NCBI RefSeq assembly: GCF_028283685.1
Contig: NZ_JAPWKF010000006.1
Coordinates: 419,729-483,728 of the forward strand
DNA from: Edaphobacter sp.
GTDB taxonomy: Bacteria > Acidobacteriota > Terriglobia > Terriglobales > Acidobacteriaceae
DNA: 64,000 nucleotides
Reading direction: 5' to 3'
Of this stretch, positions 25,559 through 33,693 are shown one piece after another. Position 1 is the stretch's first letter, and the number at the start of each line of letters is the position of its first letter. Under the pieces are notes generated by a model. It did not search any database. It had not been told where the DNA came from and saw only the letters and a list, made by a program, of their open reading frames with translations. The position numbers and the translations under genes were made by a program.

Positions 25559-27883
25559 CTACTTCTCTGCGTCGAGTGGCTTGCGGGCGAAGTAGTAGAG
25601 CGAGTAGGCGAGCAGGCCGAACATGAGGACGGAGACCCAGTCGTGGTGGAGCGGGTTGGTCTCGCTGAAGCGGGGGATGGTGCGGTCGGTGGCGGCTTCG
25701 TAGAGCTTCATGGCGACTCCCAGCAGGCCGACGATGCCGCCTGCTGCGATGAGTCCCGAAGCGAAGAGCGAGCCGGAGGAGATCTCTTCATTTTCGTCGC
25801 TGCCGGTGCCTGCTTTTTCGGCGGCGCGGTCGACCATCCAGCGCATGACGCCGCCGACGAAGATGGCGAGCGTGGTGCCGATGGAGAGGTAAGCTCCGAC
25901 GGCGAGGGTGAGCGAGCGAACTCCCAGCAACTCGACCATGATGACGAGGGCGACGCCGAGCAGCACCAGCGACCACGGCAGCTTACGGCTGAGGATGCCG
26001 TTGATGACGGTGGCCATCAGGCGGCCCTGCGGAGCGGCGGCTTTTTCGCTGCCGATGCCCTGCGTCCACTGGACTTCGATCTGCTGCGTGGCGGGGTTGT
26101 AGAGGTACTTGCCGTCGGCGAGGGTGGAGGAGCCGATGGCGTTGAGCAGGATGTAGCTGCGGGCGTTGGTGAGTTCATGCGCATCCTGCGAACCCACCTT
26201 AGCCGCCTCCGGCGTCGAAGATGGGGCACCCGCGTTGTCGATGTGGGCCAGCGATATGCGGTCGCGGGTGAAGTTGCCCTGGTTCTGTACGCCGTCGGGC
26301 AGCGCGGAGAGCGAGAGTGCCATGGGCTTGGGCAGGCGCTGGAAGCTCTCGAGGCCCTTGTTCATCGCGTTGAGGGTGGTGCCGATGGAGAGCACGGAGA
26401 CGATGACGCCGATCATGATGGCGAGCTGCTGCTTCCACGGTGTCGCGCCGATGAGGTAGCCGGTCTTGAGGTCCTGCGCGGTGTCGCCTGCGTTGGAGGC
26501 GGCGATGCAGACGATGCCGCCGATGGTGATGGCGAGAGCGCCGAAGGCGGGGGCGGTCCAACCCTTGACCAGGAAGATGGCGGCGGTGGCCATGAGTGTG
26601 GCGATGGTCATGCCGGAGACGGGCGATGCCGATGAGCCGACGATGCCCACGATGCGGGCCGAGACGGTAACGAAGAGGAAGCCGAAGAGCACGACGAGGA
26701 AGGCTGCGGCGAGGTTGGCGAAGGCTCCTACCTGCGCGCCGGGGACGGGCTTGAACTCGAGGAAGACCCAGAGGAGGACGACGAGGAGGACAGAGCCTCC
26801 GATGACGGCGGACCAGGGGAGGTCGTGTTCTGTCCGGGGTGGGTGGCCTGAGGCTTCACCGGAAGACAGGTGCGGGGTTTCCTCGGCTCCGCTGTGTTCC
26901 GCTCGGAGTGACACAGCTTTCTTGCTGGCGTTGTTCCTGCCGATGGAGCGGAAGCCCTCTGCGAGTGCGGCGAGGATGGTGGGCGCGGTGCGGAGGAGGG
27001 TGATGAGTCCGCTGCAGGCGACGGCTCCTGCTCCCATGGGGCGAACGTAGGTGCGCCACAGGTCGGAGGGCGACATGTCTTTGATGAGCGTGGTGCCGGG
27101 GTAGAGCGGCGTGGCGAGGTGCGAGCCGAAGAAGTAGATGGCGGGCATCAGCACGAGCCAGGAGAAGACGCCTCCGGCGAGCATGACGGCGGCGACGCGC
27201 ATGCCGATGATGTAGCCGACGCCGAGGTACTCCGGCGTGACGTCGGCGCGGATGGCGCCTCCGCGCAGCAGGTGTTGCGAGCCGAGGTCGGGCTGGTAGT
27301 TGGGCGTGGAGGGGAAGAGGCCGAAGAGGTTCTCGTTCTGAAAGAGGGTGTAAAGGCCGCCGAGCCCGAGGCCTAAGAAGACCCGGGAGGCGAAGCTGCC
27401 GCCGCGCTCGCCTGCCATGAGCACGTCGGCGCAGGCGGTGCCTTCGGGGTAGGTGAGCGAGCCGTGCTCTTCGACGATGAGCTGGCGGCGCAGCGGGATC
27501 ATGAAGAGGACGCCGAGCCATCCGCCGAAGAGGGCGAGGGCGAAGATGCGGGTGGATTCGAGGTCGAAGCCGAGGAAGATGAGCGCAGGCAGGGTGAAGA
27601 TGACGCCCGAGGCGATGGACTGACCGGCGTTGCCGGTGGTCTGGACGATGTTGTTTTCGAGGATGGACGCGCGGCCGAAGGCGCGGAGGATGGAGATGGA
27701 GAGGACGGAGATGGGGATGGAGGCGGCGACGGTGAGTCCGGCGCGCAGGCCGACGTAGACCGTGACGGCGCCGAAGAGGACGCCGAAGAGGGCTCCGAGG
27801 ATGAGGGCGCGGGCGGTGAGTTCGGGGCGCGATTCGCTGGCGGGAACGAAGGGCTGGAAGGTGGGCTTGGTGACGGTGGCCAT
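25559..27883 (-). CDS. OPT family oligopeptide transporter
   Basis: A 774-residue inner-membrane transporter with 14 or more hydrophobic helices. ATG 27883 is chosen because GGGAGAG lies nine bases upstream; the frame is open to 27925. The N-terminus RALILGALFGVLFGAVTVYV and GLRAGLTVAASIPISVLSIS, the NNIVQTTGNAGQSIASG block and PEGTACADVL match OPT proteins, which carry small peptides or metal chelates inward, probably with protons. Residues about 319-340 encode SLRAEHSGAEETPHLSSGEA, foreign to the family and matching the dispersed repeat. The frame stays open, so the protein may still be made with the extra loop. The C-terminus LLAYSLYYFARKPLDAEK is normal. Confidence 0.9.
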   Translation of the reverse strand: MATVTKPTFQPFVPASESRPELTARALILGALFGVLFGAVTVYVGLRAGLTVAASIPISVLSISILRAFGRASILENNIVQTTGNAGQSIASGVIFTLPALIFLGFDLESTRIFALALFGGWLGVLFMIPLRRQLIVEEHGSLTYPEGTACADVLMAGERGGSFASRVFLGLGLGGLYTLFQNENLFGLFPSTPNYQPDLGSQHLLRGGAIRADVTPEYLGVGYIIGMRVAAVMLAGGVFSWLVLMPAIYFFGSHLATPLYPGTTLIKDMSPSDLWRTYVRPMGAGAVACSGLITLLRTAPTILAALAEGFRSIGRNNASKKAVSLRAEHSGAEETPHLSSGEASGHPPRTEHDLPWSAVIGGSVLLVVLLWVFLEFKPVPGAQVGAFANLAAAFLVVLFGFLFVTVSARIVGIVGSSASPVSGMTIATLMATAAIFLVKGWTAPAFGALAITIGGIVCIAASNAGDTAQDLKTGYLIGATPWKQQLAIMIGVIVSVLSIGTTLNAMNKGLESFQRLPKPMALSLSALPDGVQNQGNFTRDRISLAHIDNAGAPSSTPEAAKVGSQDAHELTNARSYILLNAIGSSTLADGKYLYNPATQQIEVQWTQGIGSEKAAAPQGRLMATVINGILSRKLPWSLVLLGVALVIMVELLGVRSLTLAVGAYLSIGTTLAIFVGGVMRWMVDRAAEKAGTGSDENEEISSGSLFASGLIAAGGIVGLLGVAMKLYEAATDRTIPRFSETNPLHHDWVSVLMFGLLAYSLYYFARKPLDAEK
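26865..26925. repeat. Dispersed repeat element, copy 5, inside the OPT transporter gene
   Basis: Contains GGTTTCCTCGGCTCCGCTG, TTCCGCTCGGAGTGACA. It shares the GTTTCCTC and CGGA(A/G)TGACA core of the copies at 14483, 17241, 19217 and 22774. The coding frame of the transporter passes through it without a stop. Confidence 0.65.
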
Positions 27884-27967
27884 CGGTTGAATCTCTCCCG
27901 CGCGCTGGTAGCGCCGTGGCTGCATGAGTGTAACAAGTGCGGCGGGGAGAAGAACTTCTGGTGTCGG

Positions 27968-28537
27968 CTAGCCGATGCGTTCGGCAGATTTCGGCTTGCC
28001 GAGAATACTGCGTCGCAGCAGCACGGCGATGGCGGCGGCCATGAGGAAGAGCATGGGGCCGGTGAAGAGGAAACGATCGAGCGCCCACCTGCTGTCGAGC
28101 AGAGCGCCGGTTTGCACATTGAGGCTGCCGAAGAAGCGCGCGGTGCGGCCGATGGTGTTGTTGCCGCCGAAGACGCTGGAGTTACGCGAGTGCCAGGTGA
28201 AGAAGCGGATGAGGAAGGCGAAGGCGACGGGGACCCAGGCGAAGTAGATGGCGGGGACGGTATCGGGCTCGACCATGGGCGCGAGGCCGGGTGCGATCTC
28301 GGTGACGCCCTTGCCGAGGCGGTGGAAGGGCACGAGGCCGAGGAGGAAGCCGGAGGCGGCAAAGATGGGCAGGAAGTAGTTCAGCATGAAGACGAAGCGC
28401 GACTGCGTCGTCAGGTGCGCCTTGGTCCCCGCGGCCCATACCGGGAGAACGAAGATCCACGCCAGTTTGTAGGCGAGGATGGCCACGACGATATAGAGAA
28501 AGAGGCACTTGGCGCACCAGGTTGCGATACGAAACAT
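27968..28537 (-). CDS. Membrane protein of unknown function
   Basis: A 189-residue protein with about four hydrophobic helices: CLFLYIVVAILAYKLAWIFV (from residue 11), FVFMLNYFLPIFAASGFLLG, TVPAIYFAWVPVAFAFLIRF and FLFTGPMLFLMAAAIAVLL. A polar region containing WHSRNSSVFGGNNTIGRTAR lies between helices three and four. The C-terminus is basic. I recognise no family. It lies 85 bases upstream of the OPT transporter start on the same strand, so co-transcription is possible. ATG 28537 has no strong ribosome site, and shorter starts are possible. Confidence 0.65.
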   Translation of the reverse strand: MFRIATWCAKCLFLYIVVAILAYKLAWIFVLPVWAAGTKAHLTTQSRFVFMLNYFLPIFAASGFLLGLVPFHRLGKGVTEIAPGLAPMVEPDTVPAIYFAWVPVAFAFLIRFFTWHSRNSSVFGGNNTIGRTARFFGSLNVQTGALLDSRWALDRFLFTGPMLFLMAAAIAVLLRRSILGKPKSAERIG

Positions 28538-28692
28538 GGTCTCAGGTGTAGCACAGGCGGCAGGCTGGGCGCACCCCGGCGGGTACCTGCAATGCGGCTG
28601 GCGGCTGCCTGCAATCTTGACGGGCAGATGGTGCGGAGGACTATACTGCGGGCAACGGTATACGAGTGAGGTGAGTCTTCAGCAACCGCTGG

Positions 28693-29643
28693 ATGGACAA
28701 TTCGCTCGAAAGCAGCGTCGGGAGACCGCTCGGTCCCCCTGGCGGCCCGCCCGGCGGGGTGGAGGAATGGCGCGCTGTTTCGCGCGTGCTGAAGAGTCCG
28801 GGCTGCGTGGCTCGTGCGGTCTTCGATGATCTGGTAACAACTTTCTTTCCTGGTGATTGCAGGGCCTGTGGGGGGCCGTTGCTCAAAGCCGGGAACTCCC
28901 CTGTATGTGAGAAATGTGTGGATGGGTTGCGCGAGCAGCCGGGGACGCTGTGCGTCTGTTGCGGCGAGGCGCTGGACCTGGACGGTCTGCACTATCGTCG
29001 CCAGCTTGGCGCGGAGGCGCTGCGTTGCGCTCCGTGCAGGATGACGCCTCCGATGTTTGAGCGGGCCGCGGCGTGGGGCCTTTATGAAGACCGCATGCGC
29101 GAGCTGATCCACCTGCTGAAGTATGAGCGCGTACGCGGCGCGGCGCAGCCGCTGGGCCGTCTGCTGGCAAAGGTGATGGAGGGCATGGCGGGCGAGGGTA
29201 TGCCGCGTGAGGCAGTGATGATCGCGGTGCCGCTGTTCGGAACGAAGCAGAGGCAGCGCGGGTATAACCAGTCGGTGCTGCTGGCGGACGAGGCATTGAT
29301 TTCTCTGCGGCGCGGCGGCGCGACGTGGCGCCTGCAGCCACGGCACGATGCGCTGCGGCGGGTGCGCGATACGGAGAGCCAGTTCGAGCTGACGCCCACC
29401 GGCCGGCGGCGGAACCTGAAGGGTGCGTTTGTCGTGGTTGATCCGGCAGCGATTGCCGGCAAAGAGATTTTGCTGATCGATGACATTTACACCACAGGTG
29501 CGACGGCGCGAGAGTGCGCGCGGGTGCTGCGCGAGGCCGGTGCGGCACGGGTTTGGGTGGCGACGGTAGCGCGGGCGCAGCGCGAGATGGTTGTGAGTTG
29601 GGATGGGCAGGCCACAGCGGTCGCGGCCTGGAATGCGGGATGA
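28693..29643 (+). CDS. ComF family phosphoribosyltransferase-like protein
   Basis: A 316-residue ComF/GntX-type protein. A zinc-ribbon region near residues 55-115 carries FPGDCRACGGPLL, VCEKCVDGL, CVCCGEALDLDG and CAPC pairs. The phosphoribosyltransferase core has IHLLKYERVRGAAQPLG, AVPLFGTKQRQRGYNQSVLLA (a ComF signature) and the PRPP loop IDDIYTTGATARECARV. Family members serve DNA uptake or recycle phosphoribosyl units; the precise role here is unknown. The N-terminal ~45 residues are Pro/Gly-rich and unconserved, so a later start is possible. It precedes an HNH endonuclease by 73 bases on the same strand. Confidence 0.87.
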   Translation: MDNSLESSVGRPLGPPGGPPGGVEEWRAVSRVLKSPGCVARAVFDDLVTTFFPGDCRACGGPLLKAGNSPVCEKCVDGLREQPGTLCVCCGEALDLDGLHYRRQLGAEALRCAPCRMTPPMFERAAAWGLYEDRMRELIHLLKYERVRGAAQPLGRLLAKVMEGMAGEGMPREAVMIAVPLFGTKQRQRGYNQSVLLADEALISLRRGGATWRLQPRHDALRRVRDTESQFELTPTGRRRNLKGAFVVVDPAAIAGKEILLIDDIYTTGATARECARVLREAGAARVWVATVARAQREMVVSWDGQATAVAAWNAG

Positions 29644-29716
29644 GGTAGAGCGGTAACCACCTGGATGTAGATACCTGGACGTAGTGCTGAACGTGTTTGG
29701 ACGGAGGGCGGTCGAG

Positions 29717-30379
29717 ATGCAATCGGGCAAGATGCGGAAGCAGGGATTGAGTGGGAAGCGGCATGCGGGGCACCTGCCGGGTCACGCGATGAGAGTGGCG
29801 GCGCTGGAAGATCCGCGGGCCGGGGTCTTTCGACAGCCGGTGATGCAGACGCCGGTGCTGGTGCTGAACGCATCGTATGAGCCGATCAACATCTGCGGTG
29901 CTCGCCGGGCGCTGGTGCTGGTGCTGAAAGGCGTGGCGCGTACCGAGGAGGAGCAGGGACAGCAGCTGCACGCGGCGCGCCTGCAGGTGGCGATGCCGAG
30001 CGTGATCCGTCTGCTGGAGTACCGCCGGATTCCGCACCAGACGCGGGCGCTTTCGCGGAAGAACATCCTGCTGCGCGACCGCAACTGCTGCCAGTACTGC
30101 GAGGTGATTCTGACGGCGGCGGAGCTGACGCTGGACCATGTAATTCCGCGCTCGCGGGGTGGTCTTTCGACGTGGGAGAACCTGGTGGCTTGTTGTCACA
30201 ACTGCAATCGCAGGAAGGGCAACCAGATGCTGCACGAACTGACGGACATGAAGCTGAAGCGCGAGCCGAGGCCGTTTTCGCTGCATACGTCGCGGCACAT
30301 TATGCGGATGATCGGCAGCGCGGACGCGGCGTGGCGCAAGTATCTGTACTTCGAACATAACGAACTGCCGGCGGCGTAA
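29717..30379 (+). CDS. HNH endonuclease
   Basis: A 220-residue HNH nuclease family protein. ATG 29717 has GGAGGG (29703-29708) eight bases upstream, so it is preferred over the upstream GTG at 29684. After a basic N-terminus, [20 protein letters not shown] starts the typical fold, followed by [10 protein letters not shown], then [13 protein letters not shown] and [15 protein letters not shown], which carry the His-Asn-His triad and two Cys pairs binding a structural metal. Stand-alone proteins of this type are widespread in Bacteroidota, Acidobacteriota and Deinococcota; a DNA repair role has been suggested for relatives but not shown. The end is [11 protein letters not shown]. Confidence 0.9.
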   Translation: MQSGKMRKQGLSGKRHAGHLPGHAMRVAALEDPRAGVFRQPVMQTPVLVLNASYEPINICGARRALVLVLKGVARTEEEQGQQLHAARLQVAMPSVIRLLEYRRIPHQTRALSRKNILLRDRNCCQYCEVILTAAELTLDHVIPRSRGGLSTWENLVACCHNCNRRKGNQMLHELTDMKLKREPRPFSLHTSRHIMRMIGSADAAWRKYLYFEHNELPAA

Positions 30380-30444
30380 GGCTCGTGGACAGAGATGAGC
30401 GGGTGGCTTCCGTGAAAGAATGATCTCTGTACGGAGTACGCGCT

Positions 30445-32412
30445 TTGGCTGCCGGTCTTCATTCCGCGAGTCGGTCACATTTTTATAAGCTTCCGGGATA
30501 CGTCCGCGCGCTGGCTGCGCAATCGCGTGACGCCGTTCTGCTGGAGACGGCGCGATGCGATGCGGAGAGCCGGTACAGCTACCTCTTTCTCGATCCGATG
30601 GAGACGCTTGCGGCAGGCGAGCTGAATGAGTTGCCCGCGTTGTTCGAGCGCATCGAAGAGGCTTTAAAGCAAGGACAGTTTGTTGCAGGCTATGCCGGCT
30701 ACGAGTGCGGCGCGCACTTTGCGATGCGGCAGGGGCGGAGTGTGCGGCGTGGCAGCGGGGATCTGCCGCTGGCGTGGTTTGGTGTGTATGCGCGTCCGCT
30801 TGTCTTCGATCATGTTGCGGGAAAGTTTGTTGGGGATGCGCCTCCGCTGATGCCGGAGGAGGTGACGCCGGATGAACCGCTGCCACAGCGGGTTGCCGAT
30901 GTGCCTGCGGAGGGACTGCGGCTGGCGATCGGAGAAGGCGAGTATGTGGCGGCGATCGAGAAGATTCAACAGTACATCGCAGCGGGCGATACGTACCAGG
31001 TGAACTTTACCGATGCTGTTTCGCTGCAACTCGATCATGGAGTGGCTGCCTCGTTTGGTGCTTTGCTGGAGGCGCAGCCGGTGAGTTATGCGGCGCTGCT
31101 GCGCGTGGAGGGGCATGAGATTCTGTCGCTGTCGCCGGAGCTGTTCTTTCATGTGGACGCGCGAGATGCGGGAGATGGTGCGCGGCGCATCGTGACGCGG
31201 CCGATGAAGGGCACGATGCGGCGCGGGCTGGATCTCGATGAGGATGCGGTGCAGGCAGCGCTGCTGGCGAGCGATGAGAAGAATCGCAGCGAGCATGTGA
31301 TGATCGTCGACCTGCTGCGCAACGATCTTGGCCGCATCTGCGAGATGGGTTCGGTGGCGGTGGAGGACCTGTTTACGGTGGAGCGCTACCGCACGCTGCT
31401 GCAGATGACTTCGACGGTGGCGGGCAGGCTGCGCGGCGGGGTTGGATGGTACGAGGTGTTTCGCGCACTGTTTCCTTCGGGGTCGATTACGGGAGCGCCG
31501 AAGGTGCGCACGATGGAGATTATCGAGGAGCTGGAGCATGGGCCGCGCGGCGTCTACACCGGCGCGATCGGCTACTTTGCACCGGACGGCGCGGCGCAGT
31601 TCAATGTGGCGATCCGTACGCTGGTGGTGAAGGATGGAGCGGCGCGGATGGGAGTGGGCGGCGGCATCGTTGCGGACTCGCAGGCTGAGGCGGAGTATCG
31701 CGAGTGCCAGTTGAAGGCGAGTTTTCTGGCGGCGGAGCGAACGGAGTTCGAGCTGATCGAGACGATGCTGGCGGAGGACGGCGTGGTGAAGCTGTTGCCG
31801 CTGCATCTGGACCGGCTGTGCGCCTCCGCGGAGTACTTCGGCTTTGCGCATGATCGGGATGTTGTGGAGCGAGCGATTCAAGCGCGGCTGAGTGAGTTGG
31901 GCGGCGGGCGTTTTCGTTTGCGGCTGCTGCTGAATCGTTCCGGTGCGGTGACCTTTACGCATGCGGTGCTGGCGGAGAGCGGCGGCGAGATAGAGGTTTG
32001 CCTGTCGCGGCATCGGGTTGATTCGCGGGATGTCTTTCTGCGGCACAAGACGACGCGGCGGGGGCTGTACGACCGCGAGTTTGCCGCGGCGCGGGAGGCA
32101 GGGTTCGACGAGGTGCTCTTCTGCAACGAGCGCGGCGAGGTGGCGGAGGGAGCGATCAGCACGGTGTTTGTGCAGCGTGAGGGAACGCTGTGGACACCGC
32201 CGCTGGACTCTGGCGTGTTGCCGGGAGTGCAGCGGCGAAGCCTTCTCGACGGTGGTGCAGCGGAGGAGCGTGTGTTGACCCTGCGCGATCTGGAGGAGGC
32301 GGATGCCGTCTATCTGGGCAATGGCGTGCGCGGATTGCGAAGGGTGTCGCGCCTGGTGAACGCTGCTGGCGAAGTTGTATGTGACTCGCTTGACGTGAGT
32401 TCGGTTCGTTAG
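30445..32412 (+). CDS. pabBC: PabB-PabC fusion: aminodeoxychorismate synthase component I / 4-amino-4-deoxychorismate lyase
   Basis: A 655-residue cytoplasmic enzyme for p-aminobenzoate, a folate precursor. The PabB part (residues about 1-420) amidates chorismate: RPMKGTMRRG replaces the PIKGT segment (PabB-type Lys, distinguishing it from TrpE), and SGSITGAPKVRTMEIIEELE with YTGAIGYFAPDG form the core active site. The PabC part (about 430-640) is a class IV PLP fold with Lys in RHKTTRRGLYD and NERGEVAEGAISTVF; it lyses the product to pABA and pyruvate. The TTG start at 30445 has GGAG at 30432-30435 upstream. The glutaminase PabA is not adjacent. Fusions of this order are known in bacteria. 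Confidence 0.9.
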   Translation: MAAGLHSASRSHFYKLPGYVRALAAQSRDAVLLETARCDAESRYSYLFLDPMETLAAGELNELPALFERIEEALKQGQFVAGYAGYECGAHFAMRQGRSVRRGSGDLPLAWFGVYARPLVFDHVAGKFVGDAPPLMPEEVTPDEPLPQRVADVPAEGLRLAIGEGEYVAAIEKIQQYIAAGDTYQVNFTDAVSLQLDHGVAASFGALLEAQPVSYAALLRVEGHEILSLSPELFFHVDARDAGDGARRIVTRPMKGTMRRGLDLDEDAVQAALLASDEKNRSEHVMIVDLLRNDLGRICEMGSVAVEDLFTVERYRTLLQMTSTVAGRLRGGVGWYEVFRALFPSGSITGAPKVRTMEIIEELEHGPRGVYTGAIGYFAPDGAAQFNVAIRTLVVKDGAARMGVGGGIVADSQAEAEYRECQLKASFLAAERTEFELIETMLAEDGVVKLLPLHLDRLCASAEYFGFAHDRDVVERAIQARLSELGGGRFRLRLLLNRSGAVTFTHAVLAESGGEIEVCLSRHRVDSRDVFLRHKTTRRGLYDREFAAAREAGFDEVLFCNERGEVAEGAISTVFVQREGTLWTPPLDSGVLPGVQRRSLLDGGAAEERVLTLRDLEEADAVYLGNGVRGLRRVSRLVNAAGEVVCDSLDVSSVR

Positions 32413-32517
32413 CGGGCCGGCAGCGGAGCGGAGCCATTTACAGAGTGGCCGCCGTTTGTGGATGATGAGTGTCCTGAGTGCAGCTTTCAGTGGGCAGCGT
32501 GAGGGAGGGCGTCAGCG

Positions 32518-33594
32518 ATGAGATCCGGTACGGGTGTTTTGTGGCAGCTGCTGGAAGACCTTGTGGGACATGCTCGAGGCGCCCGCCTGTTTCGCGTGCT
32601 GGTGATCCATCCCGATCTTGCAGCCGATCCGGGGCCGCATGTCTCGCGTGCGGTGGTGGCGCAGGCGTTGAACATGCTGCTCTTCGAAGACCTGTTGCAG
32701 CGTGTGCCTGCCGCGGCGGCTTACGTGGATCGCAGCCTGGCGCAGGGACGGACGGTGCTGCACGATCATGGAGCGGTGCGTACGGTGGCGCTGGAAGGAA
32801 TGGGTGCGCTTCCGGCCGGGCAGGAGGGGATCGCGCGCGTGCTGCGTCCGCTGGGCTACAAGGTGAACGGAGTGTATCCGCTGGAGCGACTGCGCATGAC
32901 GGGCCGCTCGCATGCGCAGGAAGATTATCCGGAGGAGATCGCGCAGTTTTTTATCAGCGAGCTGCACCCGGAGAGGTTTTCTCCGCAGTTTCAGCAGGCG
33001 GTGAAGCGTGTGACGGCGACGTCGGAGGACCCGGTGACGCCGGATGCAGCGCTGCTGCTGAACAAGCTGGAGAAGGCGTGCGAGCTGTCGCTGGCGGAGG
33101 CGGAGAGATTGCTGCCGGTGCTGGTGAAGGTCTTCGATCGCCAGCATGGCGAGCCGGCGATGGCGGATTATGAGGCGCTGCTGGCGGAGTCGCCGGAGAT
33201 GGCGTGGATCTCGACCGAGGGCAATGCGTTCAACCATGCGACGGACCGCGTGCCGGACGTCGACCGGCTCTCGGACGAGCTGAAGGCGTTGAAGCAGCCG
33301 ATTAAAGAGGTGGTGGAGAAGTCGCAGTCGGGCCGCGTGCGGCAGACGGCCTTTCAGGCGGCGAGGGTGAAGCGCAGCTTTCGCGGAGCGGATGGCAGCG
33401 TGATCGAGCGCGAGGTGCCGGGATCGTTCTACGAGTTCATCACGCGGCTGCGGTTGCAGGAGAGGGATGAGAACAGCCCGCTGGACCTGAGCTTCGACAG
33501 CTCGAATGCGCAGGCGATCTTTAAGATGACGGCCAACACGAAGTCTGCGCATGCGAGTACGGCTGATGCGAAGCCGGCTGTGGGGAAGAAGTAG
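32518..33594 (+). CDS. DUF1338 / HglS-like 2-oxoadipate dioxygenase-decarboxylase
   Basis: A 358-residue cytoplasmic Fe(II) enzyme of the DUF1338 family, whose Pseudomonas putida member HglS converts 2-oxoadipate to D-2-hydroxyglutarate. By comparison with that family, the metal ligands appear to be His84 and neighbouring Arg88 in HDHGAVRTV, His240 in GNAFNHATDRV, and Glu306 in SFYEFITR. SGRVRQTAFQA is another conserved stretch. It is shorter than HglS (about 460). ATG 32518 has GAGGGAGG upstream. It is followed at 99 bases by a large FAD/Fe-S dehydrogenase that could oxidise the product. Substrate assignment comes from family and context. Confidence 0.8.
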   Translation: MRSGTGVLWQLLEDLVGHARGARLFRVLVIHPDLAADPGPHVSRAVVAQALNMLLFEDLLQRVPAAAAYVDRSLAQGRTVLHDHGAVRTVALEGMGALPAGQEGIARVLRPLGYKVNGVYPLERLRMTGRSHAQEDYPEEIAQFFISELHPERFSPQFQQAVKRVTATSEDPVTPDAALLLNKLEKACELSLAEAERLLPVLVKVFDRQHGEPAMADYEALLAESPEMAWISTEGNAFNHATDRVPDVDRLSDELKALKQPIKEVVEKSQSGRVRQTAFQAARVKRSFRGADGSVIEREVPGSFYEFITRLRLQERDENSPLDLSFDSSNAQAIFKMTANTKSAHASTADAKPAVGKK

Positions 33595-33693
33595 GGCGGT
33601 TGCAGAGTCTGCGTCCCCGGCGCAGCGGGTTCGTGCCAACTCACCCATGGTGGCAGTAGCATGGGACATACTTTCTGAAGAGAGACCGATCCG

